Virus record (IMG/VR): IMGVR_UViG_3300011116_000680
Coordinates: 1 to 38,523 of that record
Length of the DNA: 38,523 nucleotides
Source of the DNA: a virus
Strand: one strand, 5' to 3'
Part shown: positions 28,186-37,586 of the stretch, one piece after another
Layout: every line of letters starts with the position of its first letter
Position numbering within the stretch: the first letter of the stretch is position 1
Notes under the pieces: model-generated
What the model was told of the DNA's origin: nothing
The model's input: the letters and a program-made list of their open reading frames with translations, nothing else
Databases searched by the model: none
Made by a program: the position numbers and the translations under genes

Positions 28186-30345
28186 TTATTTAATGCTTTG
28201 TTTTACTGACTCAATCAGATGTTTGTCTGCAAATGCTTGCGCTTCATCTGGAGACTTGAAGCTTCCTATAGGCATCCCGCTTTGATCGAACAAGCGAAAT
28301 CTTTGTCCTGTTTTACCAACAATACGATACCCATTTGCTGCATCCGTCCGCACAGATCCGTCTCCAATTTGTTCTGAAGAAGACTGATCCGACGAAAATG
28401 TAATTGGCTTTCCTGCTTCCTTTTGTTGTTTTGCAAATTTGTCAACTTGCTGAGTTAAAACAACTTGAGTGATGCGTTTAACAAGCTGCATTTGTTCAGG
28501 AGAACCCTGCTTCAATTTTGGAAGCCTCATCAACAAATCGCGTGCAACAGGACTTTCGTATGCACGAACTGAGAGTCCAGCAAGACCTAGTTTTGTGATC
28601 GACATTGCGGCAGCAGCCAGAGGTAAAATCTGCCGGACACCAGTTGGACGATCCCAATCGCGCACTCCAGCGCGTGCTGTTAGCTTTAAGTATTCTGTTA
28701 AGCCTCTAAGACGATCCGCTGTTTTGCCTTCAAAGAAAACGCCTGTCTGCATTCTAAGTTTGTCGGCTTCTTTCCTGAAAAGATCAGCATCAAGGACGCC
28801 TTCTTTTGTTGCTTTTTGAGCTGCTTTTGAAAGCAAAGCAGTACGAGCATTTGCTTTCCCAGCTTCATCTAAATTGTTGTAAAGAAGCTTAACGTCGCTT
28901 GGTTTTTGGCTGAACAAAATATTTGAGACAGCCTCCGGAGTCATCTCACCTTTACGGAGTACAGAACGAAGTGCATTTACACGCAATTCACCAGCCATAC
29001 TGGCAAGATTTGCTTCAGACTTTGCCCAAGATTTAAATGCTTCGCTTCCAGCTTCTGTATTGATGAAACTTCCCATGTCCTTCTTGAGGACTTTGTAAAT
29101 ATTTGATACGGCCTTGTCCGCTTCATCTTTGATTACGGAAATATCAGGACTCTTGAGCCATTCTCCGAGCAGCTTTCTGTTGCCTTCAACATTGTTGATG
29201 GTCTTCCCGTTGATGTCTGCCTTGAACTCATTAAGACGATCTATTGCTTTTGCGTATCCAGTAGGACTGATGTTTGCAAGTCGTTCTATTTCAGCGTCAA
29301 CCTGATTTAATGTACGTTGAACTGGGACAAAATTTCCTTCCTGACTCAAAGAGTTTAGAATCTCTTTCTTTTGTCCAACATACCTCCCGAGTTCTGCCTG
29401 TCTTGTCCTTGTCAATGAAGACATTACGTCATCAATCGCAGTTGGATTGTTTAGCGCATTAAATTCACCAAGAACATCTTTAAGCTCATCAAGCCGCTGC
29501 AATCTTTGTTGAGTGCGAATTCCGGCTGTTCCAGCAATTGGAACTGATTCTCCAATGCTTTGAACTGTCCTAGACGCCATTCCCTCTGGAGGGAACACGT
29601 CTGATGTCATTACAATCTTCCCTTCTTTAATTGCCTTTTGAACAGCATCAGGAATTTGTCTTGCAGCAAGACCCTCGACAGATAGCAATTGTCCAGCCTT
29701 TGCTCCTTTAATTCCACCCAACAGACTTCCAGCAACACTGGCAGCAAGTTGTCCTTCTTTACCAGCACCAAGTGCTTCTGCTGCATATCTTCCAACTTCC
29801 GCTCCTGCACCGCTTCCAGCGCCCGCTACAAGCTGTGAAAGCTCTCCAGAAGCAAGAATTTCTCCGACAGCGCGTGTCACTGGTGTTGCTGATCTTGCAA
29901 GTACATTCCCAAGCTGAACAGAAGCAGCAGCATTGCCGACACCACCAGAGATTGCTTCTACAAGTTTTGCGCTTTCTGTCTTTGACTCAGGAACACCAAG
30001 TTTTGTGAACAGTGCATTCCAAGCATCAGACGGAGCTGTCAGTTGAGTTCCAAGTAGTGCATTAATTCCATGCACAACTGGATCTCCGATAAGTGAAGTA
30101 AGTCCAGCAGCAGCGGCACCTGCGCCTGCTCCTATAGCTGTTCCAACACCAGGAACAACGCTGCCAGCAGCAGCACCAGCCAACATGCCTGCGCCAGTGG
30201 GGCCAAATCCACGAATCGTTGGAGCAGCGGCTTCCAATGCTTGTTGTGCAAGGCTCGGCTGTTGTCCTTCTTGAAGGAGAATATCATATTCAGAAACTCC
30301 GCCTTGAGTTGGAGTCTCCAACAGAGCATCGTATTCGCTTGCCAT
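28186..30345 (-). CDS. Large internal virion / DNA ejection protein candidate (719 aa)
   Basis: The N-terminus has two related SEYD(A/I)LL segments (residues 3-9 and 18-24). Residues 45-95 form long Gly/Ala-rich hydrophobic stretches (GAGMLAGAAAGSVVPGVGTAI) that could insert in a membrane during ejection. The centre (about 270-560) is helical and charged. The C-terminal 45 residues contain GYRIVGKTGQRFRLFDQSGMP. Large, membrane-prone internal proteins after the tail genes are typical of podoviruses, where they form the ejection conduit. No lytic transglycosylase motif was recognised. Confidence 0.75.
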   Translation of the reverse strand: MASEYDALLETPTQGGVSEYDILLQEGQQPSLAQQALEAAAPTIRGFGPTGAGMLAGAAAGSVVPGVGTAIGAGAGAAAAGLTSLIGDPVVHGINALLGTQLTAPSDAWNALFTKLGVPESKTESAKLVEAISGGVGNAAASVQLGNVLARSATPVTRAVGEILASGELSQLVAGAGSGAGAEVGRYAAEALGAGKEGQLAASVAGSLLGGIKGAKAGQLLSVEGLAARQIPDAVQKAIKEGKIVMTSDVFPPEGMASRTVQSIGESVPIAGTAGIRTQQRLQRLDELKDVLGEFNALNNPTAIDDVMSSLTRTRQAELGRYVGQKKEILNSLSQEGNFVPVQRTLNQVDAEIERLANISPTGYAKAIDRLNEFKADINGKTINNVEGNRKLLGEWLKSPDISVIKDEADKAVSNIYKVLKKDMGSFINTEAGSEAFKSWAKSEANLASMAGELRVNALRSVLRKGEMTPEAVSNILFSQKPSDVKLLYNNLDEAGKANARTALLSKAAQKATKEGVLDADLFRKEADKLRMQTGVFFEGKTADRLRGLTEYLKLTARAGVRDWDRPTGVRQILPLAAAAMSITKLGLAGLSVRAYESPVARDLLMRLPKLKQGSPEQMQLVKRITQVVLTQQVDKFAKQQKEAGKPITFSSDQSSSEQIGDGSVRTDAANGYRIVGKTGQRFRLFDQSGMPIGSFKSPDEAQAFADKHLIESVKQSIK

Positions 30346-30346
30346 A

Positions 30347-31180
30347 TTATTTAATTCCTAGAATGCGCTTTGCAGCAGCTTTATGAGCTTCACTAGCGGA
30401 AGGGTCTGATAATGCGCGTTTAGCTAAAGAAACCTTTGGATCTTCCTGCAAAGTTTGTTGTGATTGAGCCTGCTGTGGTTGTTGTAAAGGCTCTCCAAAT
30501 AAAGGCAATCTTTTTAATCCAGTATTTTTTGAAACCCATTCTGGCGAGGATTGTCTTTCAAATTGATCAATAATTGAATTGCGAGAATCGGCAATAGAAT
30601 CATGAATGCCTTTTACTTTGCTAATATAAGCATCCGGATTTGTTCCAATAATCTTTTTTGTTGTTGATGGATCAGACAAGTATCCAATTAAAGATCCAAC
30701 TCCCAATTCCTTGTGATTTGCAGCAGCCCATCTTGTGTAGTTGTTTAATTCTGGAGCGCCTAACAAAAACTCACCCATTTGCATAGCATCCGATCCACCA
30801 GAAGCGGCTGATTGAATTAGCTTTGGTATAACAGCCTGAAGTCTATCTGTTTTCGCTGTTACATCTTCAATTTTTGATGCAGCATTGATTTCACGATAAA
30901 TATTATTTATCATTCTATCATTGCGAATAACAGCAGGCTGTTCTGCCATTATTTGTTTTGCCGCAGGGCTTTCATCAAAAGGCTTAGCTTCTGGAAACAG
31001 TTCTTTAAACATTGTTCCATATCGACTTTCAATCACTGATGCGTAATCTGGATTTGCAGCAACAGCTTTTGTTATCCATTGCTGTGCAGCAATTCTTTTT
31101 TGCTTTAACTCTTCAGCTTGAGCTTTTGCTTGATATTCTGGATATATAAATCCAGATTGCTGCTGTGATTGATCGTCCAT
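30347..31180 (-). CDS. Probable internal virion protein (277 aa)
   Basis: The protein is mostly helical: YQAKAQAEELKQKRIAAQQWI, then MINNIYREINAASKIED and a C-terminal Gln-rich segment (QPQQAQSQQTLQ) before LAKRALSDPSASEAHKAAAKR. It has no membrane segment. It ends 2 nt before the large ejection-type protein, and its helical, Gln-rich nature fits a core or ejection component. No specific family is recognised. Confidence 0.72.
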   Translation of the reverse strand: MDDQSQQQSGFIYPEYQAKAQAEELKQKRIAAQQWITKAVAANPDYASVIESRYGTMFKELFPEAKPFDESPAAKQIMAEQPAVIRNDRMINNIYREINAASKIEDVTAKTDRLQAVIPKLIQSAASGGSDAMQMGEFLLGAPELNNYTRWAAANHKELGVGSLIGYLSDPSTTKKIIGTNPDAYISKVKGIHDSIADSRNSIIDQFERQSSPEWVSKNTGLKRLPLFGEPLQQPQQAQSQQTLQEDPKVSLAKRALSDPSASEAHKAAAKRILGIK

Positions 31181-31190
31181 AATTACAGTA

Positions 31191-31892
31191 TTACAGTCCG
31201 CGCTTTTGACGCAGCCATTTAGAAAAAGAATCTACATATGCTGCACCTGGAGGATGATTGGGATGCAATCTGTCGAACTCATCAAGTTCAGCGATAGTTG
31301 GCTGCACTGGCTTTGGCCCAACGCCTGTCTGTGCTGGAGAGGGCATAGGTTCTGCCGAAACTGATTCAGCAGGTGCATTCCCTTGAACAGCCGGTGTTGG
31401 CCCCTTTATCAAACTCATAAATCCTTGATCAAGACCTTCAAGATTAAGAGGCGGCTTCTTACCGGCCATTGCCTTAACTCCAAGTTCTTGCTGCAGCATT
31501 CCTCCTTTAAGTGCCATTTGATAAAACTCAGGCACTGCTGTAGGAGGAAGCTTGCTGGCAAAATCAGTGAATGACTTGGCCTGTTCAGCAGAAAGCCCAA
31601 ACAATTCAGGAGATGCCTTCACAAGTCCTTCGTATGCCTTTGCCTTTCCTTGAGCTTCAGAGGCCTGTTGATAATATTTGCCTAATGCACTAGGAAACAA
31701 TGTGTTTGCCATTTCTGGCTGTCCCGCAAGATTTCCGGCAACAGCTGACAGTGATGAAAGTATGCCTTCTGTTTTTGCATCTTTTTCGGACTTCCATTTG
31801 TCCATTACTCCAGATGTAAATCCAAGGTAGTCCTGAGGAATAACACTTCCGTATCCTCCTCCTCCTGAAAATGGTTGAATTGGGGTAGCCAT
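31191..31892 (-). CDS. Probable internal virion protein (233 aa)
   Basis: The ATG at 31892 (MATPIQPFSGGGGYGSVIPQD) is used, because the longer frame runs back into the previous gene. Helical segments (DAKTEGILSSLSAVAGNLAG, ALGKYYQQASEAQGKAKAYEG) alternate with Pro-rich linkers, ending EFDRLHPNHPPGAAY. No enzyme motif. It lies 4 nt after the Gln-rich protein and is likely part of the same virion subassembly. Confidence 0.72.
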   Translation of the reverse strand: MATPIQPFSGGGGYGSVIPQDYLGFTSGVMDKWKSEKDAKTEGILSSLSAVAGNLAGQPEMANTLFPSALGKYYQQASEAQGKAKAYEGLVKASPELFGLSAEQAKSFTDFASKLPPTAVPEFYQMALKGGMLQQELGVKAMAGKKPPLNLEGLDQGFMSLIKGPTPAVQGNAPAESVSAEPMPSPAQTGVGPKPVQPTIAELDEFDRLHPNHPPGAAYVDSFSKWLRQKRGL

Positions 31893-31896
31893 AATT

Positions 31897-32739
31897 TTAA
31901 TCAAATTGATGTCCAATGAATGCACCTGGGAGGCCAAACAATGCTCCTCCAATTAAAGCTCCACCAATACCTTTGCTCTTGGTATTTTCAGCTTTATATT
32001 TTGCCATTCTATATTGGTTAAGTGCATTTAAATTTCCACTGCTGACTTGAGCAGCTAAAGCCGATTCTGGATTAAAGAACTGAGGACCCGCTGCTCCTTG
32101 TTGCTGAAGAATCCCAGGAGATGTTCCAGCCAATTGACCAGCAATATTCTGCTGCCCCATCATCATGGAGATTGCAGGAGCCGCCTGTTGTTGCAGGAAT
32201 CCTGCTGTCTGTCCAGCAAAAGCCTGACGTTCACGCTGGCGTGCCTGTTGTGCTCCGTATCGATTCAGCACTTCAGCAAGATTAGCCTGTTGGCCAAGTG
32301 CGGTTCCACGAGCTGCATATCCAGCGCGAGTCTGCTGCTCTACAGCACGCTGCTCCTCAGGCGACAACATTCCTCCAAGAGCCTGCTGTTGTTCAGCGTA
32401 CTTTTGCAATCCTCCAAGTAATGTTCCAGCACCGCCAGCCTGTTGGTATGCTCCAACGTAGCCTTGGCCGTAGTCTTGGAGTTGTTTCTGCTGACCTTGA
32501 GCAAACTGCTGCTGAAGTTTGAGGTACTCAGGCAGGAGCTGTTGTTGACGAGCAACGTCGGCTTGCGCAATCTGTGTAGCTTGTTCGGCTTGAAGTTTCT
32601 GCCACTCGGGAGAATATTGCTTACTCAATTCAAGCAGCTGTGGCATTGCTTCCTTCTGGGCAGCAAGTGTCTCCCGCAACTGTTCTGCGTATGTTTTAGT
32701 TACTGGCTTTGGAGGTGTTGGTGCTGTCTTTTTGCCCAT
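31897..32739 (-). CDS. Gln/Ala-rich internal virion protein (280 aa)
   Basis: The start is MGKKTAPTPPKPVTKTYAEQL. Residues 20-225 are almost wholly helical and extremely Gln- and Ala-rich (ADVARQQQLLPEYLKLQQQFA, RYGAQQARQRERQAFAGQTAG). The C-terminal 25 residues are Gly/Leu-rich and hydrophobic (GIGGALIGGALFGLPGAFIGH), possibly membrane-inserting. This resembles small internal core proteins of podoviruses. It overlaps the upstream gene by 44 nt. Confidence 0.75.
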   Translation of the reverse strand: MGKKTAPTPPKPVTKTYAEQLRETLAAQKEAMPQLLELSKQYSPEWQKLQAEQATQIAQADVARQQQLLPEYLKLQQQFAQGQQKQLQDYGQGYVGAYQQAGGAGTLLGGLQKYAEQQQALGGMLSPEEQRAVEQQTRAGYAARGTALGQQANLAEVLNRYGAQQARQRERQAFAGQTAGFLQQQAAPAISMMMGQQNIAGQLAGTSPGILQQQGAAGPQFFNPESALAAQVSSGNLNALNQYRMAKYKAENTKSKGIGGALIGGALFGLPGAFIGHQFD

Positions 32740-33130
32740 ACAGAAATTTCTTTGTTAAACGAACGTCCAAGACTTTTATTCTTCCTTTACGATATGCGTA
32801 TGCTTTGTGGATTCTTTTTCCGCTTTTAATGATTTGCTTGAGGATTCCAATGGATGCTTTTTTACAATTAGAATAAAAGACATCAACTTTGTAAACATCA
32901 CTTTTAGGTTGTGTCCAATTAAATTCATCTTCAGGAGAAAGAATAGGATGCAAGACCATGAAAGCAAAGCTGCTGTCGCAATTCCGTATGCTATACAAAT
33001 TCCCATGAATTTGATGATATGCCAAATACTCTTCAAGAATGGATCTGTCTTCCGTGTTAAATAAAGATGGATGCCGTTTGGATACATTATGAACAGTATT
33101 TACAAAATTATTCCAGTCATCCAAAAACAT
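32696..33130 (-). CDS. Unknown protein, possibly GNAT-like (144 aa)
   Basis: The ATG at 33130 overlaps the previous TAA by one base (TAATG) and is preferred to an upstream ATG. The protein (MFLDDWNNFVNTVHNVSKRH) has a helix-rich start, then beta-like SFAFMVLHPILSPEDEF and KVDVFYSNCKKASIGILKQII, ending in a basic tail. Size and position beside the internal proteins recall the GNAT-fold-like small proteins found in some podovirus virion operons, but no acetyl-CoA motif can be pointed to. Confidence 0.65.
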   Translation of the reverse strand: MFLDDWNNFVNTVHNVSKRHPSLFNTEDRSILEEYLAYHQIHGNLYSIRNCDSSFAFMVLHPILSPEDEFNWTQPKSDVYKVDVFYSNCKKASIGILKQIIKSGKRIHKAYAYRKGRIKVLDVRLTKKFLYGQKDSTNTSKASN

Positions 33131-34512
33131 TATGTAAAAATAACAACGCCACTTCTGTATCCGCAATCAACAGGCCCATTGGTATCTGCCGTTGTAAAAG
33201 CAAATGCGTTATTACTTCTTGCAACCGGAGAGTTTCCACCGCTCCTGTCAATATATGAACGATAAGCACTTACAAGCGTATTACTTGGAGGCGCTGTTAC
33301 AGAACTTACGCTTACAAGTGGAGTATAAATTGCGTTTGTGTATGAGCTTGTTAGATTTACATAATATATACCAGCGTTAGTTGTTACGCTTCCATAAATA
33401 ATACTATGAATGCCAGCAGATGCAGCAATAGAGCATTTACGAATAGTAAAATTGCCAGTCCCATTGCTTCCACCAGTCTGAGATACAGTAAATGTATTAC
33501 TATCAGTAACCTGTATTACTCTAAAGAATGCATCTGTTGCAGGCCCTGATGTGAAATCAATATACATTAAATGCCCAACTTGAAATCCATGATTTGTTAA
33601 TGTCATGGTTACCGTGCTTAGTGCAATACTTTTTACGTATGTTCCAGTTACGGTTGTGATGTCTGCAAACAATCCACTAAATATTGCTCTTGCAACAGGC
33701 CCGACAACATTTGTCGTAATAACACCACTTGAATCAATGTCGACATTACTTCCTGCAATTACTCCGCCAATGGATGCTTTTGTCGCAGGAACAAGCTTCA
33801 TCACGGGTTGGGTGCCGGGCCCGACAGTCTGCTGAACAACCTTAATTCCATCACCCGTGCTTGGAGTTACAATTCCAGCAGTTCCAATTAACTCAATATA
33901 GCAGCCAGTTAATGTAACAGCATCAATTGTATATGGTATATTTGTTAAAGTTAGCTGGAATGTAGTTGGAGTTAATCCGGCTACAATTTGCTGTGCTCCA
34001 AATATAAATCTGTAATTGGAGTTAGTTAATCCAGAACTTCCTGGAGCAAGAGTAATTGTGTATGCACCACCAACAGACGGAAGTGTAAATCCAGTTAATG
34101 CAGATCCGTTAATTACGGTCGTACTTCCAGCGGCAGTTGCACTAATTGCAAGTGTTGCTGTTCCAGATGTTCCGTCAGCTGATGCCACCGTTCCAACCGC
34201 TGACAAAACGCCTTCTGTCGTAACAGATAATCCAGTTCCAACAGATACTACACCTTTTGTTCCAGCAGTTGCCGCAGGTGCGCTATTTTGTACAATGTTT
34301 TGAATTGATACCTTGTTTAAGGCGGTTGTTGTGCTATTTAAAACAAGCAACTCAGATGCAGGCAATGGACTTGCTGTAGCTGGTTGTGAACTGATTGCGC
34401 CAGGCAAAAGAATAGCGTCATCAACGTGATGATTGATGAGGTCTGCTGTTACTTGAGAGTTAGTTCCAGGGTATGTACTGAAAGTAACTCCTTTTTGAAT
34501 TTGCTGGGCCAT
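33130..34512 (-). CDS. Tail fibre-like structural protein (460 aa)
   Basis: The N-terminus (MAQQIQKGVTFSTYPGTNSQV) is followed by Thr/Gly/Ala-rich repeats (GTKGVVSVGTGLSVTTEGVLS), like the shafts of the fibre genes at 1-5.9 kb. The middle is beta-rich (GAYTITLAPGSSGLTNSNYRF). The C-terminal 60 residues include SYIDRSGGNSPVARSNNAF and YRSGVVIFT. It lies next to the nozzle-like protein, so it may attach there as a side fibre or tip. No enzymatic motif was found. Confidence 0.75.
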   Translation of the reverse strand: MAQQIQKGVTFSTYPGTNSQVTADLINHHVDDAILLPGAISSQPATASPLPASELLVLNSTTTALNKVSIQNIVQNSAPAATAGTKGVVSVGTGLSVTTEGVLSAVGTVASADGTSGTATLAISATAAGSTTVINGSALTGFTLPSVGGAYTITLAPGSSGLTNSNYRFIFGAQQIVAGLTPTTFQLTLTNIPYTIDAVTLTGCYIELIGTAGIVTPSTGDGIKVVQQTVGPGTQPVMKLVPATKASIGGVIAGSNVDIDSSGVITTNVVGPVARAIFSGLFADITTVTGTYVKSIALSTVTMTLTNHGFQVGHLMYIDFTSGPATDAFFRVIQVTDSNTFTVSQTGGSNGTGNFTIRKCSIAASAGIHSIIYGSVTTNAGIYYVNLTSSYTNAIYTPLVSVSSVTAPPSNTLVSAYRSYIDRSGGNSPVARSNNAFAFTTADTNGPVDCGYRSGVVIFT

Positions 34513-34514
34513 AA

Positions 34515-36764
34515 TTATTCAGTTGAGATCATCGGTCTGTTTGCAAGTATTCCATATACAGTGGAACCCTTTAAAGCAGGTCTACCCCTCATAAATTGGA
34601 ATGTAACATCAATAGAGCTGCCGCGCAAGGCTATACGAGGACGCAATGTCCCGTCAGAGTTTCCGCTAAACGTATATGATAACACTGTTTCAGACACGTC
34701 TGGATCATGCGTATTCGCCACAATCGACACAACGTCATCAGAAACATTGTTAAACTGAAATTCGCCTCTTGAATACCTCTTCTCACTCAGTGTTCCAAAT
34801 GTATATTCGCGTGTTCTGATTGAGGCAATGATTGGGCTTAACGCAGCTGTTCCTATTGCTATTGTTCCAGACACAATCTGATTGTTCTGTTCAACAAGTC
34901 GGAATCCTTGCACTGTCAAAATCGGTTGACCAGAAGCAATACTATCCTCATCTCCTCCGTCCATTTCTTCGACTACGTACACACCGCCGTATTGGTTTGG
35001 GCCAATAAATCTACTCAATACCATCAATCTTTTTTGATTGATGTAAGCGCAGGCGGCAAAATCATCTGTAAACAGACCTTCAGAATAAAAATCAATCGAT
35101 TCCCAGCCTTGATTGAGCGTGTTGTACACTAGCGTCCTGTTGTTCCTTGAAGCAATCTTTGTGGCAGAAAGATGATCAACAACAACCGCATCAACATTTG
35201 TACCAGTTGCTGAATACGTAAATGAATCTGGCCCAGTTGCCGTAACCGTTTTGACGCCAAACAAAAAGTCATAATTGCTTGGAAGCGAAACAGCCCCTTT
35301 ATTGACCTGAATTGTGTACTGAGATCCTGCCTGCAAATTGAATCCAGTTACATTCGTGCATGTGATCGTGTGCGTCTGAGATCCAGTGTACGTTGGAATT
35401 GTGGCTGTATATGTCCCAATCTCATTCCATGGAACTGCAATGTAAAATCTGTTGTTATAGTACGATGATACAGCAGTGGATGCGTATGAATAATTGATGC
35501 CATCAAAAAAGTCAGCAATCGGCTCGCTCAATGGAACTGTATTACCAAGAAGCTTGAGATCAAGTTGCGGTGTCAGCAAATGAACTCCTTTAGAAGACAG
35601 GAAGAACACAAACTGCCCAGCTGATGCAATACTTTTCCTAGATAGACATCCAACATCTGTAGAGAGAACAGTGACAGCACTATTTGCGCCCGGGGATGGA
35701 TCATCGAAATTCTGACCGTATCCAACAGTTTCAACGTAAACCAAATAAATGCTCTTCCGCATGAATGCTAGAAATTGATTCTGCACCCACGGCAGCACTC
35801 CAACAATCGAGTCATTTCCACCATCATTGATGATGAAGTTGTTTAGTGTAAAATCAAATACAGGACTTAAAATATCACTGATTGCAAGTTGCTGATTTGT
35901 GATATTGCAAATAATCCTGTTCTGAAAATATAAGCCAAAGTCAGCTGGAGGAACACTTCCTTCTGCTGTTGTGTATCCAGATTGCGTTTGAATATTGAAT
36001 GGAATTGACGTCTGCGGAGCTACTGTCACAGCAGTTCCATTCCAAATCAAAGGAGGTTTTACTTTAACTACACAAGCATATACATGCTGTGCTGCATTTA
36101 TGTTTGTGCCAGTGTTGTTTGTGTACTGAAACGTAAATGACGTTGTGTTTGTAACTCCAGTTACAATATATGTTGCGTTAAACGAAGGATGTTGGGCGTC
36201 TAATATGTTAAATATAGTCACCTCATCGCCTACAGCATATTGATGACTATACCCATTAATCCACGTTGCTGTGACTGTCACTGTAGCGCCAGCAGCAACA
36301 CTTGGATGCGTAATGTCTAAAGCGGAATTTGATGACAATCCTCCAACGCCATATCTAGTTTCAGTCTCTCTTCCTCTGAAGATATACAGCTTGTCTAAAG
36401 CCTGCATTGCATCACAGACTCCTCCATAGGCAATAGTTCTGCCTGCTGGAAACATGTATGCTGAAGACAGTGAACTTGGAGTGTTGTTCTGCGGAGGTGT
36501 GTAAATATAGAGACGATCTGTGAAGATCAGCGCAATATTGTCATTCCCATTCGCATCAATCCATACACCAGAACCCACCATCGTCTGAGAGTTCAGCGTC
36601 GAATCAGTAAGACGCTTCAGCCCTTTTCTCGGCTGTGCAGTGCCTCTTTGCAGGCGCATATTAAAAGATGACTGCAATATGCCAGGCTCAAGGTTTGCTG
36701 GGTCAAGACGACTCGCAAATCCCTTGAAAATGTCATCCTTCTCAGTTGCCTGCTCTTGTGGCAT
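34515..36764 (-). CDS. Tail nozzle / tail tubular protein-like (749 aa)
   Basis: The N-terminus (GFASRLDPANLEPGILQSSFN, then MRLQRGTAQPRKGLKRLTDS) and following segments (NDNIALIFTDRLYIYTPP, KLYIFRGRETETRYG) have the pattern of podovirus nozzle proteins, which start with a gene-product list-like fold and then form a beta-propeller. The middle has QNRIICNITNQQLAISDI and VQNQFLAFMRKSIYLVYVE, typical blade strands. The length fits T7 gp12-like proteins. It would form the lower tail tube through which DNA leaves. It overlaps the small zinc protein gene by one base. Confidence 0.75.
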   Translation of the reverse strand: MPQEQATEKDDIFKGFASRLDPANLEPGILQSSFNMRLQRGTAQPRKGLKRLTDSTLNSQTMVGSGVWIDANGNDNIALIFTDRLYIYTPPQNNTPSSLSSAYMFPAGRTIAYGGVCDAMQALDKLYIFRGRETETRYGVGGLSSNSALDITHPSVAAGATVTVTATWINGYSHQYAVGDEVTIFNILDAQHPSFNATYIVTGVTNTTSFTFQYTNNTGTNINAAQHVYACVVKVKPPLIWNGTAVTVAPQTSIPFNIQTQSGYTTAEGSVPPADFGLYFQNRIICNITNQQLAISDILSPVFDFTLNNFIINDGGNDSIVGVLPWVQNQFLAFMRKSIYLVYVETVGYGQNFDDPSPGANSAVTVLSTDVGCLSRKSIASAGQFVFFLSSKGVHLLTPQLDLKLLGNTVPLSEPIADFFDGINYSYASTAVSSYYNNRFYIAVPWNEIGTYTATIPTYTGSQTHTITCTNVTGFNLQAGSQYTIQVNKGAVSLPSNYDFLFGVKTVTATGPDSFTYSATGTNVDAVVVDHLSATKIASRNNRTLVYNTLNQGWESIDFYSEGLFTDDFAACAYINQKRLMVLSRFIGPNQYGGVYVVEEMDGGDEDSIASGQPILTVQGFRLVEQNNQIVSGTIAIGTAALSPIIASIRTREYTFGTLSEKRYSRGEFQFNNVSDDVVSIVANTHDPDVSETVLSYTFSGNSDGTLRPRIALRGSSIDVTFQFMRGRPALKGSTVYGILANRPMISTE

Positions 36765-36985
36765 TAAGAAATCAGTTTGCTTAATTTGTCAACAATACGC
36801 TGAAGATCATCACGAACTTCAATCATGCGGTCACTGTGTTCTGATTCTCCGTCCATATCTTCCCCTTCAGATTCTCCATAACCGCACTCAGAGCATGATC
36901 CGTCCATCTCCATTGGAGATCCGCAATCTGGGCAAGAACGCGACTTTGGAGTCCCAAGCATCGAAGCTAACATCATTTTCTTCAT
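36764..36985 (-). CDS. Small zinc-ribbon protein (73 aa)
   Basis: After MKKMMLASMLGTPKSRS, a clear zinc ribbon is present: CPDCG and CSECGYG, 14 residues apart. An acidic linker (ESEGEDMDGESEH) and an amphipathic helix (DDLQRIVDKLSKLIS) follow. It is unusual between lysis and tail genes. It may be a chaperone-like or virion-associated metal protein; the function is unknown. Confidence 0.75.
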   Translation of the reverse strand: MKKMMLASMLGTPKSRSCPDCGSPMEMDGSCSECGYGESEGEDMDGESEHSDRMIEVRDDLQRIVDKLSKLIS

Positions 36986-36993
36986 AACTTTAT

Positions 36994-37416
36994 CTATTTA
37001 ACGTACTTTGCTGCGCCAATGATGCGGTATGATACGTCAATTACGCCTTTTTCAATTGGAGCAAAAAATTTAAATGCAGCTGGAGTTAAATCAATTCCAT
37101 CTCCGGCAGATTTTGCAGGGCCGTTGTCGAGCAGCTCAACAACAAGAATTTTGTCTTTGTGTTCAACAAGGACTTTTGTTTTCCAAGGGATTCTTGGGCT
37201 GAAAGCCAGCGGACTTCCGGCTGTCGATGGATGATTGGGAACAACTGGCAATGCACATCCAAGTACGTGAGGGTTGCCTTTTGTCATAACCCCGCTTGCC
37301 GTCTCACCATTGTCTAGTGGATCGTTGTCTCCACCAAACCATGTTGCAGTTGTGTTATCTACAACAAGATCATCTCCGTCTACACGGACTGAAAACTGCC
37401 AGCCATTTCTTTCCAC
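36994..37416 (-). CDS. RlpA-like double-psi beta-barrel endolysin candidate (140 aa)
   Basis: I chose a GTG at 37416: it follows the upstream stop by one base and has AGGGGA about 7 nt before it; the longer ATG frame only translates the upstream gene out of frame. The sequence ATWFGGDNDPLDNGETASGV, then NPHVLGCALPV, followed by RIPWKTKVLVEHKDKILVVEL and LDNGPAK, GDGIDLTPAAFKFFA matches the DPBB fold of RlpA-type lytic transglycosylases and related phage enzymes (the acidic IDLT segment carries the conserved Asp). No signal peptide, so export through a holin is expected. It follows two small membrane proteins. Confidence 0.75.
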   Translation of the reverse strand: MERNGWQFSVRVDGDDLVVDNTTATWFGGDNDPLDNGETASGVMTKGNPHVLGCALPVVPNHPSTAGSPLAFSPRIPWKTKVLVEHKDKILVVELLDNGPAKSAGDGIDLTPAAFKFFAPIEKGVIDVSYRIIGAAKYVK

Positions 37417-37417
37417 T

Positions 37418-37585
37418 TTAATTCCCCTTTTCGTTCCTAATGACGTCAATGATACCAAAGATTGCAATAACCGCTTGAGTAAGCGCCCCGCCAATGCCTG
37501 TAGAGTAAAGTCCAATTGATGCTCCTAGTTTAAGAAGACCAAGCCAAGTTGATGGCTGTTTAGCATAAGATTTAAGAATATTCAT
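37418..37585 (-). CDS. Holin-like small membrane protein (55 aa)
   Basis: This gene was found by hand: ATG at 37585, TAA at 37418. The protein begins MNILKSYAKQPSTWLGLLKLG and has hydrophobic stretches (TWLGLLKLGASIGLYSTGIGG, then ALTQAVIAIFGIIDVI) ending RNEKGN. The (Q)-PSTWLG start and G-II-V-RNEK end are common among short phage holin-type proteins. It lies directly before the endolysin, whose start is one base after this stop. Confidence 0.75.
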   Translation of the reverse strand: MNILKSYAKQPSTWLGLLKLGASIGLYSTGIGGALTQAVIAIFGIIDVIRNEKGN

Positions 37586-37586
37586 A

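Noticed and set aside
28186-30345. Tape measure protein
   Set aside because: Although large and helical with hydrophobic parts, there is no tail-tube, assembly-chaperone or baseplate context; an internal ejection protein fits better.
37417-37515. ATG start at 37515 for the endolysin (173 aa)
   Set aside because: The extra residues are the holin-like gene read out of frame; a GTG with a Shine-Dalgarno lies at 37416.
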